This document shows, piece after piece, positions 1 through 6,442 of a DNA stretch of 7,283 nucleotides. The translations under genes and the position numbers were made by a program. This stretch comes from RGIG7213 sp045657205 (GTDB lineage: Bacteria > Bacillota > Clostridia > Oscillospirales > CAG-272): assembly GCA_045657205.1 (NCBI GenBank), contig JAZOSS010000088.1, positions 1 through 7,283 on the forward strand, written 5' to 3'. Positions within the stretch are counted from its first letter, which is position 1. Each line of letters starts with the position of its first letter. Under the pieces are notes generated by a model that did not search any database, was not told where the DNA came from, and saw only the letters and a list, made by a program, of their open reading frames with translations.

Positions 1-306
1 TTCGTTATCTTTTTCATTTTCCAACGAAGTTTCACCCGGCTGTCTGTAGACAAGCCCGCTCGGGTAATATTCTTTTATTGCAACGCGTACTTTTTTGGAG
101 TAGTCATACGCAAGATACGTAATACCGAAGCCGCCTTTGCCAAGCATCTTACCTATTACATATTTTCCAAGAAGCACCGTTCCTTTCGGCAAAGCCACGG
201 CGTGTCTTTTTTCATCAACGCCGTTGAATTTGCACCTCGGGCACGGATAACTGTCTGTTTTTTCAAAACACTGCTCACAAAACAGCTCGCCATTCAACCG
301 TAACAT
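1..306 (-). CDS. Zinc-ribbon Ser/Thr protein kinase, N-terminal part (cut by window edge)
   Basis: This is the first 102 codons of a Hanks-type kinase that continues beyond position 1. The ATG at 306-304 follows AAGAAAGGTGATATTT, a good ribosome binding site. Residues 10-25 form a zinc ribbon (C10-x2-C13 and C22-x2-C25). The nucleotide-binding loop is GKGGFG at 56-61, followed by ITYLAYD, and the ATP-binding lysine is in VAIKEYYP (K78). The start lies 42 nt beyond the stop of the neighbouring kinase, so the two are probably co-transcribed. The N-terminal 80 residues closely match that neighbour, and the DNA around 109-146 is almost the same as 1318-1355, which indicates duplication. The visible part looks catalytically intact. 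The catalytic loop, any membrane segment and any sensor domain lie outside the window. Confidence 0.9.
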   Translation of the reverse strand, partial: MLRLNGELFCEQCFEKTDSYPCPRCKFNGVDEKRHAVALPKGTVLLGKYVIGKMLGKGGFGITYLAYDYSKKVRVAIKEYYPSGLVYRQPGETSLENEKDNE

Positions 307-348
307 AAATATCACCTTTCTTCATTTTCGCTTTACATATCAAAAAGG

Positions 349-1524
349 CTAAAGCAGTAACAAAATAATGATTATAACGATAAGTGCGAAGAGCGCAATT
401 CCTCCGCATACAAGCAAAATCTTCAGCAAACTGCTTATATCATCGTTTGATGTGTTATTACCGTTTGAAACGGGGGTTACATTATTTGAACCCGAAGAAT
501 TCGTTTTTCCGCTTGGTTTTTCATTCTTTTTAAACGGTAACGCCTGCGGGAGATTGAATGAATTCAACGCATTGAATAATTCATCCGTACTTTTATATCT
601 TTCGGATATCTCCGGTTTTATCATCTTGTCGATTATGCTTGCTAATTCCAATGAGAAATATTCCGGCTGATATATGACGGGTGCGCCGACCATTCTCTTT
701 GCCGCATCGGGAAGCATATTTCCCGATACCGCATTATAAATAGTAGCACCGAGAGAATAGATATCCGTCCACGCTCCTTGGTTTCCCGAACGCTGATACT
801 GTTCAAATGGCGCATATCCTCTTTTTATAAGCACGGACAGACCTGCATTCTGATCGTCCATATACTTTCTTGCACTTCCAAAGTCAATAAGCTTTATTCT
901 TCCGTCGAAACAAAGATATATATTGTCAGGTGCTATATCTCTGTGAAGAACGCCGTGAGCGTGTACACAGCTCAACGCTTTCGCTGTTTCGTACAAAATG
1001 TACGTTGCTATCTCTTTGCTTATTCTTCCTTTGTTCTGTATGAGATACTTTCTGAGATCCATACCGTCGAGATATTCCATTGAAAAATAAACGGTTCCAT
1101 TTTCGTAGAAAAATTCTTCAACGTTTATGATATTGGGATAGTTACTAAAGGAAGCAAGCATTTTAGCTTCGTTATAAAACTTTTCAGCACCGGTCTGAAA
1201 AAGCGGTATTTTATCACGGCTGCACATAGAAACCATATTTTGTCCTGCTGTTCTGAATACGACGTCATTCGGGAAAAACTCTTTTATTGCCTTTTTGTTA
1301 CCGGTTCTGATATCGTACGCAAGATATGTAATACCGAATCCGCCCTTGCCGAGCACTTTTCCGACAGCGTAACGACCGTTGAGGACCGTTTCAACGGGCA
1401 AAGCACACGAAATATTCGGATTGTTCTTCTTATTTGAATTGTATTTACAATGAGGACATTCAACAATGTCGTTGGCAAACTGCTTAAAACATGCAGGGCA
1501 TAAATATTTTCCGTTAAGAAGCAT
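349..1524 (-). CDS. Zinc-ribbon Ser/Thr protein kinase with C-terminal membrane anchor
   Basis: A 391-residue Hanks-type kinase expected to phosphorylate proteins on Ser/Thr at the inner face of the membrane. The ATG at 1524 follows AGGAG with 8-nt spacing. A zinc ribbon (C9, C12, C23, C26) precedes the kinase fold: GKGGFG loop 59-64, ATP lysine K81 in AIKEFFP, probable helix-C glutamate E119, catalytic loop HRDIAPDN 194-201, DFG 214-216, APFEQY 238-243 and DIYSLG from 254. All core catalytic residues are present except the usual lysine of HRDxKxxN, which is A198. A Ser/Asn/Gly-rich linker (about 335-362) leads to a hydrophobic helix (about 367-391) that ends the protein, so there is no extracytoplasmic sensor. 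The 131-nt gap to the upstream pseudokinase shows no convincing promoter or terminator. Family assignment is firm; substrates are unknown. Confidence 0.95.
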   Translation of the reverse strand: MLLNGKYLCPACFKQFANDIVECPHCKYNSNKKNNPNISCALPVETVLNGRYAVGKVLGKGGFGITYLAYDIRTGNKKAIKEFFPNDVVFRTAGQNMVSMCSRDKIPLFQTGAEKFYNEAKMLASFSNYPNIINVEEFFYENGTVYFSMEYLDGMDLRKYLIQNKGRISKEIATYILYETAKALSCVHAHGVLHRDIAPDNIYLCFDGRIKLIDFGSARKYMDDQNAGLSVLIKRGYAPFEQYQRSGNQGAWTDIYSLGATIYNAVSGNMLPDAAKRMVGAPVIYQPEYFSLELASIIDKMIKPEISERYKSTDELFNALNSFNLPQALPFKKNEKPSGKTNSSGSNNVTPVSNGNNTSNDDISSLLKILLVCGGIALFALIVIIIILLLL

Positions 1525-1655
1525 TTTATTTCTCCTAATAATTAATCGTCTTGGGTTTATTTCAAATTGAGTAGTTCTTTATAAATGTAATTTCGCGGTA
1601 TCTGTATCTTGATTTTTTATTTCACAGTTTAATCTTCAATACCCTCTATAGTGTT

Positions 1656-3353
1656 TTATTTGTTTTCAGCAAGATTATCATCATTGTCTGTAGGATTATC
1701 GTCGCTGTCTACAGGTTTGTCATCACTGTCCGTAGGATTATCGTCGCTGTCTACAGGTTTGTCATCACTGTCCGTAGGATTATCGTCGCTGTCCACAGGT
1801 TTGTCATCATTGTCTGTAGGATTATCATCGCTGTCTACAGGTTTGTCATCACTGTCCGTAGGATTATCGTCGCTGTCTACAGGTTTGTCATCATTGTCTG
1901 TAGGATTATCATCGCTGTCTACAGGTTTGTCATCATTGTCTGTAGGATTATCGCCGCTGTCTACAGGTTTATCATCATTGTCCGTAGGATTATCATCGCC
2001 ACCTACGTTATTGTCTTCACCTTTTGAGGAAGTATCGTCTTCGACTATTTTTTCGTCATCTATATTCATAGTATCATCGGTCTGAAAAAAATTATCAAAT
2101 ATACTTCCCGAAGTCGGAATCTTTTCATCCTCCGACACTTCACCGCTTTCACCGTCTTCGGAAACATCGTCCGTACTTGATCCTTCTGAATCATTTGCGC
2201 TTTCTTCCGTGATATCTGCGTCCTCTTTTTTGTTTCCGTCTGAGGCGCCTGCACCCGTTGAGGAGTTTCCACAGAAGCGAATGCAGAATATAATCAGCAA
2301 AATCAAGATAACCGTAAAAAAACCCGTACACACAAGTGCTATCGTTTTCTTTTTTGATTTTTTATTATTTTTGGCTCCTTGCTGAGGTTCTCTTTTTCTG
2401 AGTCCGATATCGCACATTATTTCAAAAGCATTTAAGTATCTATCCGCAAAATCAGCAGAACAAGCTTTGGCGAAAATATCCGCCATTTTATTTGAAAATC
2501 CTTTTGCTCTGATTATGCTTTTGTCTATCGTTTTGTTTTCTTCGATATTTGCCGCTATTCTCTCATCAAAGCACGAGTACAAGCTTAAGCAAAGCGAATA
2601 TATGTCGTTTGAATTGCTTTTTACGTATCTTGACATATACGCTTCGATAGGGCTGAACGCGGACAGTTTTCCCGTGAAGCAATATGTGTCCATATTCAGA
2701 TCCACGTGGCTGTACAGATCTGCATCACACAAAACAGGGTCGTCTGCCTTGCCGTTTCGGAAAACTATCTTCATCGGAGATATCTGACCGAAATTGTATC
2801 CCTGTCTGTGAAGGTCCTCAAGGCTTACGAGCAACGGCTTGAGCAGGTTTACGACCAAAGCGCTGTCGCTGTTGAAGTTTTTCATTATGATCCCGAGCGA
2901 CTGTCCTTCTATTTTCTCAAACACCGCATATGCGGTAAAATTTTCATAAAAGACGTCAAGGCATTTTTGCATTCCTTTCTGTGTAGTTTCCTTGAAATAA
3001 GAAGCTGCCGAAGAAAAAACCTGAAGTCCGTTGTTATAATTCGGATAATTGTTTTCGTTGGCGATATTAAGTTCCGCTGTTGAATAGGTTCTTGATGCCA
3101 ATATTTTCGGCATATATTCCGTTATAAGAACTATCTTTCCTTCGACCTTATCGTATGCCGTGTATCTGTTTACAAGATCATCAAAAGTGTTTAACTTTCC
3201 GACAACGTATCTTTCTTTAAGTACCGTTCCCTTTTTCAATGCTATTTCGTGACTGCTTTCACTTAAAGTTCTTCCGCAGCTGTAGCATATATTTTCGTCG
3301 GCTGTTTCAGCAAAACAGCCGGCACATATCATTTTTTCGTTTTCTCTAAACAT
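1656..3353 (-). CDS. Membrane pseudokinase with zinc ribbon and extracytoplasmic Asp-rich repeat tail
   Basis: A 565-residue protein with the architecture of its kinase neighbours but without catalytic residues. It has a zinc ribbon (C10, C13, C23, C26), a kinase-like domain (about 49-315), a basic stretch (KKSKKK), one membrane helix (about 337-359), then an acidic Ser/Asp/Glu-rich region and a 14-residue repeat tail to the C terminus. Aligned with the adjacent kinase, GKGGFG becomes TFDDLV, the ATP lysine becomes T78 (LITEYMP), HRDIAPDN becomes FGQISPMK (188-195), and DFG becomes DAD (210-212). The structural motif DIYSL (250-254) is kept. The positive-inside rule places the kinase fold in the cytosol and the repeats outside. 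The ATG follows GGAAAGG; M8 is an alternative start but would sit just ahead of the zinc ribbon. It starts 21 nt after the lipoprotein gene. A scaffold or allosteric role is inferred. Confidence 0.92.
   Translation of the reverse strand: MFRENEKMICAGCFAETADENICYSCGRTLSESSHEIALKKGTVLKERYVVGKLNTFDDLVNRYTAYDKVEGKIVLITEYMPKILASRTYSTAELNIANENNYPNYNNGLQVFSSAASYFKETTQKGMQKCLDVFYENFTAYAVFEKIEGQSLGIIMKNFNSDSALVVNLLKPLLVSLEDLHRQGYNFGQISPMKIVFRNGKADDPVLCDADLYSHVDLNMDTYCFTGKLSAFSPIEAYMSRYVKSNSNDIYSLCLSLYSCFDERIAANIEENKTIDKSIIRAKGFSNKMADIFAKACSADFADRYLNAFEIMCDIGLRKREPQQGAKNNKKSKKKTIALVCTGFFTVILILLIIFCIRFCGNSSTGAGASDGNKKEDADITEESANDSEGSSTDDVSEDGESGEVSEDEKIPTSGSIFDNFFQTDDTMNIDDEKIVEDDTSSKGEDNNVGGDDNPTDNDDKPVDSGDNPTDNDDKPVDSDDNPTDNDDKPVDSDDNPTDSDDKPVDSDDNPTDNDDKPVDSDDNPTDSDDKPVDSDDNPTDSDDKPVDSDDNPTDNDDNLAENK
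1674..1997 (-). repeat. 42-bp in-frame tandem repeat encoding the pseudokinase tail
   Basis: Seven full 42-bp units (1704-1997) and a partial eighth (1674-1703) encode DDNPTDNDDKPVDS and close variants. Each unit is two 21-bp half-units, DDNPTDN and DDKPVDS. Differences are few: N or S at position 7, one D-to-G change in the second unit, and synonymous changes. The array seems recently expanded or homogenised. Copy-number changes stay in frame because 42 is divisible by three, so tail length may vary between strains. A long open frame on the opposite strand is only a by-product of this periodicity. Confidence 0.95.
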
Positions 3354-3374
3354 TTTTTTGCCTTTCCTTTACAC

Positions 3375-4325
3375 TCACACATTTTCATCTGTCGCAGAAG
3401 TCTCATTAGCAGCCTTTTCTATAACGGTTATTGTTATAGAGCCTTTTGCTTTTCCGTTCGATGCCGTTATCTTTGCCGTTCCGGCTTTTTTTGCAGTAAC
3501 AACTCCGCCTCCGCTTACACTTACTACGTTTTTATCGGAACTTGACCACGTAATTCCGTCTGTATTTGAACATCCGAGCGATATCGAATCACCCTCTGAT
3601 ACGGTTATTTGCGAAGGAAATACTTGAAGTTTATCCGACAGTACCTTTATGCTTTTTTCATACACGTCGATAAGCTCACCATTGTCATAGCAGAAAACGT
3701 AAACGAAACATTCTCCGCTCTTTGCAGCTATTGTAACATTCAAACGAAAATCATTTCCCACAATGTAAGCGGTATTGTTTTCATCGTTCAGCTCTGTCAC
3801 TTTATCTTCGTTAGTAACACTTGCTGTCACACCGCCGCAAACAACTTTTATCATACCGCTTGTAAAGCCGTTCAACGCAACAGATGCTTCGTATGTGTCA
3901 TTTGTATAGGCTTCGGAAGGGGCATCGCATGTAATCAGAGCACTCGGCATATCTTCGACAACAACCGTGCATTCACAGACCACCCCTTCGTTGAAAGTTC
4001 CCTTTATAACCGCCGAGCCTTTTTTCAGCGCGGTTATTTTTCCGGTATCATCTACAGAAACGACTGTTTCGTCGGACGACTCAAACACACAGCTCTTAAC
4101 TATTCCGCCGGAAGGAACAAGAACATACTTAAGTTGCGTCTGTGTACCAATCTTTACGCTTTCTTCTTCATTTTCAAAAACTACTTTTTTAAGTTCCGAA
4201 GAATCTCCGTAATTTCCGCTATTATTGTCTTTTTCATAATAATTTTCTTTTTCGCAGCCACATAAAGATCCCATCATCGCAACCGCAAGCAAGATCGCTA
4301 TTTTTTTCTTGTTATTCTTAAACAT
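3375..4325 (-). CDS. Lipoprotein with two Ig-like (BIG2-type) domains
   Basis: A 316-residue predicted lipoprotein on the outer face of the membrane. The basic N-terminus (FKNNKKK) and hydrophobic core lead to lipobox LCGC, with C24 as the lipidated residue. A short polar linker is followed by a first Ig-like domain (about 46-124) with the BIG2 signature SSDETVVSVDDTGKITALKK, a middle part without a motif I recognise (about 125-230), and a second BIG2-like domain (about 233-304) with SSSDKNVVSVSGGGVVTAKK. Such domains usually bind surfaces or other proteins; the ligand here is unknown. I chose the ATG at 4325-4323 because GGAGGT lies 6 nt upstream. The alternative ATG at 4331 adds two residues but directly abuts the Shine-Dalgarno sequence. 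The gene sits 14 nt after the LytTR gene and 21 nt before the pseudokinase gene, so co-transcription is likely. Confidence 0.9.
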   Translation of the reverse strand: MFKNNKKKIAILLAVAMMGSLCGCEKENYYEKDNNSGNYGDSSELKKVVFENEEESVKIGTQTQLKYVLVPSGGIVKSCVFESSDETVVSVDDTGKITALKKGSAVIKGTFNEGVVCECTVVVEDMPSALITCDAPSEAYTNDTYEASVALNGFTSGMIKVVCGGVTASVTNEDKVTELNDENNTAYIVGNDFRLNVTIAAKSGECFVYVFCYDNGELIDVYEKSIKVLSDKLQVFPSQITVSEGDSISLGCSNTDGITWSSSDKNVVSVSGGGVVTAKKAGTAKITASNGKAKGSITITVIEKAANETSATDENV

Positions 4326-4331
4326 AATCAT

Positions 4332-4337
4332 ACCTCC
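4332..4337 (-). promoter_or_regulatory. Ribosome binding site GGAGGT that decides the lipoprotein start
   Basis: The minus strand reads GGAGGTATGATTATG. The first ATG has almost no spacing from the Shine-Dalgarno core, while the second has 6 nt, so the second is the likely start. The site begins only three bases after the LytTR stop codon (4342-4340), consistent with coupled translation of the two genes. Confidence 0.75.
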
Positions 4338-4339
4338 GC

Positions 4340-5074
4340 TTATGTATCTATCACTGTTATGCTGTGATTTTCTTTTATGTAATTTTGATATATTTTTTTG
4401 ATGTTATAGTATTTTTTTTGACTTATCGGGACAAAGCTGTTATCAATTAAAATGATGCCTTCCGTATCAAAAGTTTTTATTTTACGCATATTCACAAGAT
4501 AGCTTTGGTGGCATCTGAGAAATTCATCTCCCATAACCTCCTGAAGCTCATCGAGCTTCAAATAAAACTCGTGGTCGCTGAATTCACGTATTACGACCTT
4601 GCGCTTGTCGCTCATGCACATAACTATGTCTTCAATACGAAAAGAAACGAACTTATTCTTGCTTTTCAAAGATATGTGTCGGCGTGAGCTTGTTTCTATT
4701 CGCTTTAAAATAAATGAGATACACCTTATGACAGACTCTTTGTTTCCAAAGTCAAGTATCAAGCCATCGATCGGAACCGAAAACAGATCTTCTGTCATAT
4801 CATCAACCTTGCCTGTCATCACGATCTTGACATTCGGAAATTTTTCTCTGATCATTCTTGAAACTTCCAAACCGTTTTCGTTGTTGAAATGTGAATCGAC
4901 AATGACAATATCAGGCATTCGCGAGGAATGGTATATATGGTCGAGCATATCAACAGGATACGAAAACAGATCGAATGAAACAGATCTTCCGATATTTTCG
5001 ACAACTTCGGCAATTGATGCTTTTAGTGTATCTTTTTTATTTTTTTCTAAACTGCAAATAAGAATTTCTAACAT
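4340..5074 (-). CDS. LytTR-family response regulator with degenerate receiver domain
   Basis: A 244-residue predicted transcription regulator. The ATG at 5074 follows AAGAGG with 6-nt spacing. An in-frame TTG at 5113 has no ribosome binding site and is not preferred. Residues 1-124 resemble a receiver: a phosphoacceptor-like D60 in PDIVIVD, GLE at 68-70, and T87 in VKIVMTGK. The acidic pair after the first strand is missing (LICSLEKN, only E10), and the conserved lysine after strand 5 appears to be aspartate (LILDFG, D108), so ordinary phosphorylation is doubtful. Residues about 134-233 form a LytTR DNA-binding domain with the typical FLRCHQSYLVNMRKI segment. No histidine kinase lies in the window. 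As the first gene of the cluster it may regulate its own operon. I saw no clear pair of LytTR half-sites. Confidence 0.9.
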   Translation of the reverse strand: MLEILICSLEKNKKDTLKASIAEVVENIGRSVSFDLFSYPVDMLDHIYHSSRMPDIVIVDSHFNNENGLEVSRMIREKFPNVKIVMTGKVDDMTEDLFSVPIDGLILDFGNKESVIRCISFILKRIETSSRRHISLKSKNKFVSFRIEDIVMCMSDKRKVVIREFSDHEFYLKLDELQEVMGDEFLRCHQSYLVNMRKIKTFDTEGIILIDNSFVPISQKKYYNIKKIYQNYIKENHSITVIDT

Positions 5075-5129
5075 GGATGACCTCTTATTATATAATTTCA
5101 GATAGACTTTCAAGCTGTATTAAGTAACG

Positions 5130-5142
5130 GCATATGTTATGC
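5130..5142. repeat. Short inverted repeat upstream of the LytTR gene
   Basis: GCATA-TGT-TATGC is a perfect 5-bp inverted repeat, with TTATGC repeated directly 4 nt further on (5147-5152). It lies about 60 nt upstream of the regulator start, inside the predicted leader. It could be an operator, but the sequence alone cannot separate that from chance in AT-rich DNA. Confidence 0.35.
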
Positions 5143-5184
5143 GGTCTTATGCAATAATTTGTGAGTATAAAATTCATCGTATTC

Positions 5185-5214
5185 AAAATGATTTTTTATA
5201 CAGAAAATCATTTT
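5185..5214 (-). other. Perfect 11-bp hairpin in the predicted LytTR operon leader
   Basis: AAAATGATTTT and AAAATCATTTT are exact reverse complements separated by an 8-nt loop. The element lies between the predicted promoter (5271-5300) and the LytTR start, so it would be in the 5' leader. It has no GC-rich stem and is a poor intrinsic terminator. Possible roles are RNA stability or a dyad operator. Confidence 0.5.
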
Positions 5215-5270
5215 TTCGTCTGTATGAACTTTTTACTCTATTAAAAATAATTATTAATATAGTTATATTT

Positions 5271-5300
5271 ATTATAACATAAGAGAATAATAAAAAGCAA
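5271..5300 (-). promoter_or_regulatory. Predicted sigma-A promoter for the LytTR/kinase cluster
   Basis: On the minus strand, TTGCTT (5300-5295), an 18-nt spacer and a perfect TATAAT (5276-5271) with the extended element TGT in front. The -35 match is weak (3 of 6), but the extended -10 compensates. It implies a leader of about 190 nt before the ATG at 5074, and no competing start lies between. Confidence 0.6.
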
Positions 5301-5620
5301 TAGTTTGACGAAAAAAAGCGAATAATAATCCAAAAATTATCATTTTTCTTGAAAAAATATTAACAGTAAAACAAACCCGCGTCATTTTATAATTTTTGCA
5401 ATCTCAAAATCTGTGATAAAGTGAACAAAATATCATAACTATGTGTTTTCGACATTCTTTCGAAATATTATTTTAAACAAAAAATAAAATAAATTTTACA
5501 CAAAATATATATATTATAAATAAATATCCCCGTTGTCCAAAAAATATTTTTATAAAAATCATCGTAATTTACTTTTGAAAGTACACTTTAACAAACTAAC
5601 ATACAACATAAAATCTATAT
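5301..5620. other. AT-rich non-coding stretch upstream of the cluster promoter
   Basis: No open frame with a ribosome binding site is visible on either strand. The stretch is very AT-rich with A and T runs. One weak extra promoter-like site on the minus strand is TTGGAC (5540-5535), 16 nt, TATAAT (5518-5513); if used it would give a leader of over 400 nt. Otherwise I see nothing identifiable. Confidence 0.6.
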
Positions 5621-5647
5621 AAAAAAGCACCTGCTTTTGCAAGTGCT
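5621..5647 (-). terminator. Intrinsic terminator, minus strand
   Basis: On the minus strand, AGCACTTG, a 6-nt loop and CAGGTGCT (one mismatch) are followed by TTTTT. It lies 12 nt past the stop of the small ORF at 5660-5863, so it closes a leftward transcription unit and insulates the cluster promoter downstream. The sequence is nearly the same as the terminator at 6619-6652. Confidence 0.75.
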
Positions 5648-5659
5648 CCTTTAATTTCT

Positions 5660-5863
5660 TCAACAAAGACTATAAATTAGTAACTGAGGAATATTAAAAC
5701 ATTCCAAATAACAGATAAAGAACAAACACACCGAAAAACCGGCAAGAACGATCAATATAATCTTAATTATTTTCTTATCTCCGACTTGATAATGCGCACC
5801 GCTGCCTGGCGCAAAAGATATCCACGTAGCGATTTTAATTCTCTGCTGTGAGAATCCCGCCAA
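5660..5863 (-). pseudogene. Possible remnant of a small membrane protein gene
   Basis: A 67-codon frame opens at a TTG directly after an in-frame TAG, with no ribosome binding site, so it is probably the tail of a broken gene. It contains a hydrophobic segment (IIKIILIVLAGFSVCLFFIC) that would span the membrane. Just before it, GSGAHYQVGDKK faintly recalls the GxGxHxxYxG core of TM2-domain proteins, but too little matches for a firm call. A terminator follows directly at 5647-5621, as expected for a gene end. It may equally be a non-coding part of a longer transcript starting near 6094. Confidence 0.3.
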
Positions 5864-5970
5864 CTACATATTCTATATATTTGGGCGTTTATATTGAATA
5901 TCACGATTTATTATCGATGAAAGTTTATTCAAGTGATTTCATATTGGATACGAGCTGATCATATTGAATT

Positions 5971-6066
5971 TTAGATACAATAAAAAAACACAACACTCGA
6001 AAGAAATAAGACAGCACAGAACAAAATAGCCCTCAAAGCCCTTTTAAAAAAACTATTATATCTCAA
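5971..6066 (-). pseudogene. Very short hydrophobic ORF downstream of a promoter
   Basis: From a TTG at 6066 the minus strand encodes 31 residues: a basic start (RYNSFFKRALR) and a hydrophobic run (AILFCAVLFLSSVVFFYC). A Shine-Dalgarno-like AGAGGCGG lies at about 6089-6082, too far from the TTG. At the expected distance from it is an ATT, whose frame closes after a few codons. This could be a gene that lost its start codon, or a small toxin-like membrane peptide. Recognition is weak. Confidence 0.2.
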
Positions 6067-6100
6067 CTCAGATACGTAATCACCGCCTCTTTTAAGTTGT

Positions 6101-6129
6101 ATAATAACACAAAACCACCATTCTTTCAA
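6101..6129 (-). promoter_or_regulatory. Predicted sigma-A promoter in the gene-poor region
   Basis: On the minus strand, TTGAAA (6129-6124), a 17-nt spacer and TATTAT (6106-6101), with TGT forming an extended -10. An AGAGGCGG element follows about 12-19 nt downstream of the -10. Transcription would run left to the terminator at 5647-5621, giving an RNA of about 470 nt with no convincing intact protein. Confidence 0.55.
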
Positions 6130-6209
6130 GATATCCCCCTAAAGTCCTCAAATTCAAAATGGTAGGGAACAGACACAATGAGGAAATAGATATTTTTTCA
6201 AAAAACACG

Positions 6210-6233
6210 AAAAACTCTTGAATTTAAAGAGCT
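6210..6233 (-). terminator. Weak intrinsic terminator-like hairpin, minus strand
   Basis: On the minus strand, AGCTCTT, a 7-nt loop and AAGAGTT, then TTTC. The stem is 7 bp with one G-T pair and the T tract is interrupted. It lies between the hairpin array and the promoter at 6129-6101, and may back up the terminator at 6398-6430. Confidence 0.3.
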
Positions 6234-6253
6234 ATTAGGTTTTAGTGAAATAA

Positions 6254-6394
6254 TTCACTTCGTGAAACGTGAAATTTGATGCTAACGCATCAAGTGATAT
6301 GAAATAAATCCACTCAAGCCCGCAGACATTTAACATTGCTAAGCAATATTTCACGCACAAAGTGCATTTTACAAATCCCGTGGGGGTTTATTTC
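6254..6394. repeat. Hairpin array, left block
   Basis: Five small stem-loops follow one another: TTCAC-TTC-GTGAA (6254-6266), TTGATGC-TAAC-GCATCAA (6276-6293), ATTGC-TAA-GCAAT (6335-6347), GCAC-AAA-GTGC (6355-6365) and AAATCCC-GTG-GGGGTTT (6373-6389). Two long-range pairings overlay them: CGTGAAAT (6268-6275) with ATTTCACG (6348-6355), and GAAATAAATCC (6301-6311) with GGGTTTATTTC (6384-6394, one G-T pair). No protein-coding signal is present. It resembles hairpin-rich dispersed repeats found in clostridial spacers. I cannot name the family, and the function is unknown. Confidence 0.7.
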
Positions 6395-6397
6395 GTT

Positions 6398-6430
6398 AAA
6401 AAAGACGGATATTTTCGTAACCGTCTTTTT
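6398..6430. terminator. Bidirectional intrinsic terminator between the hairpin blocks
   Basis: AAAAAAGACGG and CCGTCTTTTT flank a 12-nt loop. The GC stem is GACGG/CCGTC with A and T runs on both sides, so it can work in either direction. It divides the two hairpin blocks and could stop read-through from the rRNA operon. Confidence 0.65.
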
Positions 6431-6442
6431 CCTGTGCTTGTA

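Noticed and set aside
1674..1997. CRISPR-like periodic repeat
   Set aside because: The 42-bp period is continuous, in frame and coding, with no spacers.
1651..2085. Plus-strand ORF of 144 residues with Leu/Ser/Gly repeats
   Set aside because: It lies opposite the 42-bp repeat of the pseudokinase; the open frame is a by-product of the repeat period, with no ribosome binding site.
3609..4265. Plus-strand ORF of 218 residues
   Set aside because: It is antisense to the Ig-like lipoprotein gene, has low-complexity Phe/Ile-rich content, no known domain and no ribosome binding site.
4599..5105. Plus-strand ORF of 168 residues
   Set aside because: It is antisense to the well-supported LytTR gene and shows no protein motif.
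4340..5113. Longer LytTR protein starting at TTG 5113
   Set aside because: There is no Shine-Dalgarno sequence before the TTG, while ATG 5074 has AAGAGG at good spacing and begins a normal receiver first strand.
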